Part shown: positions 4,471 to 6,950 of the stretch, one piece after another
Layout of the letters: every line of letters begins with the position of its first letter
Position numbering within the stretch: position 1 is the stretch's first letter
Origin: Rhodospirillaceae bacterium
GTDB lineage: Bacteria; Pseudomonadota; Alphaproteobacteria; DSM-16000; Inquilinaceae
Direction of reading: 5' to 3'
Assembly: GCA_020425485.1 (NCBI GenBank)
Contig: JAGQRL010000321.1
Span: 1-6,950 of the forward strand
DNA: 6,950 bases
Program-made: the position numbers and the translations under genes
Notes under the pieces: model-generated
Told to the model about the DNA's origin: nothing
Databases searched by the model: none
Seen by the model: the letters and a program-made list of their open reading frames with translations, nothing else

Positions 4471-6950
4471 ATGTCCGATCCCGCCGTTCCCGCCGCCATC
4501 CCCGCCGAGGTCACGCCGGCCGGTGACGTGCCGACCTACTACCTGGTGGACGGGTCGGGCTTCATCTTCCGCGCCTTCCACACCATCCCCATGCGCGTGC
4601 GCAAGGCCGACGGCGTGCCCACCAACGCCGTCTACGGCTTCGCCGCCATGTTCATGAAGCTGCTGGCCGATATCGATGCCGAACGGGTGGCGGTGATCTT
4701 CGATGCCAGCTCCAAGACCTTCCGCAACGAGATCTACCCCGACTACAAGGCCCACCGCCCCGAACCGCCGGAAGAGCTGCGCCCCCAGTTCCCGCTGATC
4801 CGCGCGGCGTCTGCCGCCTTCGGCCTGCCCACCATCGAGGTGGAGGGCTACGAGGCCGACGACATCATCGCCACCTATTGCCGCCAGGCGCGCGCCGCCG
4901 GGGCGAAGGTGGTGATCGTCTCCTCCGACAAGGACCTGATGCAGTTGGTGGGTGACGGGGTGACCATGTTCGACCCCATGAAGAACCTGCCCATCGACAT
5001 CGCGGAGGTGATGGAGAAGTTCGGCGTGCCGCCGGAAAAGGTGGTGGACGTGCAGTCGCTCGCCGGCGACAGCACCGACAATGTGCCCGGCGTGCCCGGC
5101 ATCGGCGTGAAGACTGCCGCCCAGTTGATCGCCGAATACGGCGACCTGGACACGCTGCTGGCGCGGGCGGACGAGATCAAGCAGCCCAAGCGCCGGCAGA
5201 ACCTGATCGACTTTGCCGACCAGGCGCGCGTTTCCCGCCAGCTCGTGCGCCTGGCCGACGACGTGCCGCTGGACCAGGCGCTGGACGCGTTGCAGGCCAA
5301 CCCCGATCCCAAGGTGCTGATCGGCTTCCTGGAGGAGATGGAGTTCCCCTCGCTGGTCAACCGCGCCCAGGCCAAGCTGGCGGCGGACGCGGCGACGGCA
5401 AGCGCAGCGGAGCCGGACACCGCTGCCCCGCCGGCGGAACTGGCCTACGAGCTGGTGACCGATGCCGCGGCGCTGAAGGGCTGGGTGGCCCGCGCCACCG
5501 AAGCCGGCATCGTCGCGGTGGATACCGAAACCACCTCCCTCAACGCCTCCATCGCCGAGCTGGTGGGCGTCTCGCTCGCCACCGCGCCGGGGCTGGCCTG
5601 CTACATCCCGCTCGGCCACAAGACCGGCGGCCAGCTCGACCTGGCGGGCGACGGCCCGGCGCCGCAGCAGATCCCCAAACCCGAGGCGCTGGCGATCCTC
5701 AAGCCGCTGCTGGAAGACCCGTCCGTCCTCAAGGTCGGGCAGAACCTGAAATACGATCACCAGATCCTCGCCCGCCAGGATCCTTCCATCCGGGTCGCCC
5801 CGTGGGACGACACCATGCTGATGTCCTATACGCTGGATGGCGGCAGCCACGGCCACGGCATGGACGAGCTGGCCGAGCTGCACCTCGGCCACACCACCAT
5901 CAGCTTCGACAGCGTGACCGGCACCGGCAAAGCCCGCATCACCTTCGACCAGGTGCCGCTGGACAAGGCGCGCGACTACGCCGCGGAGGACGCCGACATC
6001 ACGCTGCGCCTCCACCGCACGCTGAAGCCGCGGCTGGTGGGCGAGCGCATGGCCACGGTGTACGAAACCATCGAACGGCCGCTGGTGGGCGTGATCGCCG
6101 ATATGGAGCGCACCGGCATCAAGGTGGACCGCGGCGTGCTGGAGGGGCTCAGCCGGGATTTCGCCGGGCGGCTAGAGGAGCTGGAGGCGGAGATCCACAC
6201 GCTTGCCGGCCATGCCTTCAATGTCGGCTCGCCCAAGCAGCTCGGCACCGTGCTGTTCGACGAGATGGGACTGCCCGGCGGCAAGAAAACCAAGGCCGGC
6301 GCCTACCCCACCCATTCAGACGTGCTGGAGCCGCTGGCCGCCCAGGGCCACGACATCGCCGCCAAGGTGCTGGACTGGCGCCAGATCGCCAAGCTGAAGG
6401 GTACGTATACCGACGCGTTGGTGGAGCAGATCAACCCCGAAACGGGGCGCGTGCACACCAGCTTCAGCCTGGCTGCCACCAACACCGGGCGGCTGTCCTC
6501 CAACGAGCCCAACCTGCAGAACATCCCCATCCGCACCGAGGAGGGGCGCAAGATCCGCACCGCCTTCGTGGCCGAGCCGGGCTGCGTGCTGCTGTCGGTC
6601 GACTATTCGCAGATCGAGCTGCGGCTGGTGGCGCACATCGCCGGGGTGGAGGGGCTGAAGGCGGCCTTCCGGGCGGGCGAGGACATCCACGCCATGACCG
6701 CCAGCCAGGTGTTCGGCGTGCCCATGGCGGAAATGACGCCGGAGATCCGTAGGCAGGCCAAGGCGATCAATTTCGGCATCATCTACGGCATGTCCGGCTT
6801 CGGGCTGGCCCAGCAGCTGGGCATCGGCCAGGGCGAGGCGCGCACCTACATCGCCCAGTACCTCGACCGCTTCCACGAGCTGCGCGACTGGATCGACGGA
6901 GCCAAGGCGTTCTGCCGCACCCATGGCTATGTGGAAACGCTGTTCGGCCG
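4471..6950 (+). CDS. polA: DNA polymerase I (3' end missing)
   Basis: Pol I removes RNA primers and fills gaps in replication and repair. From the ATG at 4471, 826 codons run open to the window edge. Residues about 20-300 are the 5'-3' exonuclease: YLVDGSGFIFRAFH, FDAS (D78), EADD (128-131), SSDKD (D153, D155) and the GDSTDNVPG helix-hairpin-helix (199-207). Residues about 325-515 are the 3'-5' exonuclease with all four metal carboxylates: D351 and E353 (DTET), D429 (NLKYD) and D507 (YAAED). They match E. coli D355, E357, D424 and D501, so proofreading should be active. The polymerase domain follows: TNTGRLSSNEPNLQNIP, motif A DYSQIELR (D711, E716), and the O-helix RRQAKAINFGIIYG with R760, K764, F768 and Y772 (E. 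coli R754, K758, F762, Y766). F768 predicts the usual discrimination against dideoxynucleotides. The sequence stops at YVETLFGR; motif C with the last catalytic Asp lies beyond the window, about 100 residues short of the usual length. AAGG precedes the ATG by 7 bases. It is divergent from the tonB-like gene. Confidence 0.97.
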   Translation, partial: MSDPAVPAAIPAEVTPAGDVPTYYLVDGSGFIFRAFHTIPMRVRKADGVPTNAVYGFAAMFMKLLADIDAERVAVIFDASSKTFRNEIYPDYKAHRPEPPEELRPQFPLIRAASAAFGLPTIEVEGYEADDIIATYCRQARAAGAKVVIVSSDKDLMQLVGDGVTMFDPMKNLPIDIAEVMEKFGVPPEKVVDVQSLAGDSTDNVPGVPGIGVKTAAQLIAEYGDLDTLLARADEIKQPKRRQNLIDFADQARVSRQLVRLADDVPLDQALDALQANPDPKVLIGFLEEMEFPSLVNRAQAKLAADAATASAAEPDTAAPPAELAYELVTDAAALKGWVARATEAGIVAVDTETTSLNASIAELVGVSLATAPGLACYIPLGHKTGGQLDLAGDGPAPQQIPKPEALAILKPLLEDPSVLKVGQNLKYDHQILARQDPSIRVAPWDDTMLMSYTLDGGSHGHGMDELAELHLGHTTISFDSVTGTGKARITFDQVPLDKARDYAAEDADITLRLHRTLKPRLVGERMATVYETIERPLVGVIADMERTGIKVDRGVLEGLSRDFAGRLEELEAEIHTLAGHAFNVGSPKQLGTVLFDEMGLPGGKKTKAGAYPTHSDVLEPLAAQGHDIAAKVLDWRQIAKLKGTYTDALVEQINPETGRVHTSFSLAATNTGRLSSNEPNLQNIPIRTEEGRKIRTAFVAEPGCVLLSVDYSQIELRLVAHIAGVEGLKAAFRAGEDIHAMTASQVFGVPMAEMTPEIRRQAKAINFGIIYGMSGFGLAQQLGIGQGEARTYIAQYLDRFHELRDWIDGAKAFCRTHGYVETLFG

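Noticed and set aside
3745..6015. 756-codon minus-strand open frame covering polA and the riboswitch
   Set aside because: It is antisense to the conserved polA catalytic motifs and crosses the aptamer; its length reflects the lack of stop codons at high GC.
1..6950. CRISPR array, tRNA, rRNA, insertion sequence or phage genes
   Set aside because: No regularly spaced direct repeats, no cloverleaf-like segment, and no transposase, integrase or phage protein motifs were found on either strand.

Overview
The window is very GC-rich, with strong G/C preference at third codon positions. Its gene types (a coiled-coil/OmpA protein of a kind common in alphaproteobacteria, a long Pro/Ala-rich TonB, and a proteobacterial DNA polymerase I with proofreading residues) suggest an alphaproteobacterium, possibly Rhodospirillales. 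The order is inferred from gene style and not from any marker comparison.

Layout. Bases 2-1801 (+) hold the 3' part of a gene for a cell-envelope protein: at least 430 residues of coiled coil, then an OmpA/MotB-type peptidoglycan-binding domain. Bases 1802-1965 are a leader region with a small palindrome and the first arm of a perfect inverted repeat. Bases 1966-2520 (+) encode a secreted 184-residue ankyrin-repeat protein. The second repeat arm follows 2 bases after its stop codon. Bases 2583-3965 (-) encode a 460-residue TonB-family protein, convergent with the ankyrin gene. Bases 3966-4470 are the divergent control region between tonB and polA. It contains a complete cobalamin riboswitch (4077-4271, minus strand), a readable expression platform, and a good -35 box just upstream. 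Bases 4471-6950 (+) are polA, which is open at the window end and lacks about its last 100 codons.

How the parts work together. The riboswitch would lower TonB synthesis when cobalamin is plentiful, so this TonB probably powers an outer-membrane cobalamin (or cobalt-chelate) receptor encoded elsewhere; no receptor and no ExbB/ExbD gene lies in the window. polA is a housekeeping gene whose start region faces away from tonB. The coiled-coil and ankyrin proteins both look like envelope proteins, but nothing visible ties them into one pathway.

The most unusual structure is a perfect 46-bp inverted repeat (1909-1954 and 2523-2568). It encloses the ankyrin gene almost exactly, and each arm contains two short hairpins of its own. 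The 660-bp unit could be an invertible segment, a non-autonomous mobile cassette, or a gene whose mRNA closes into a panhandle.
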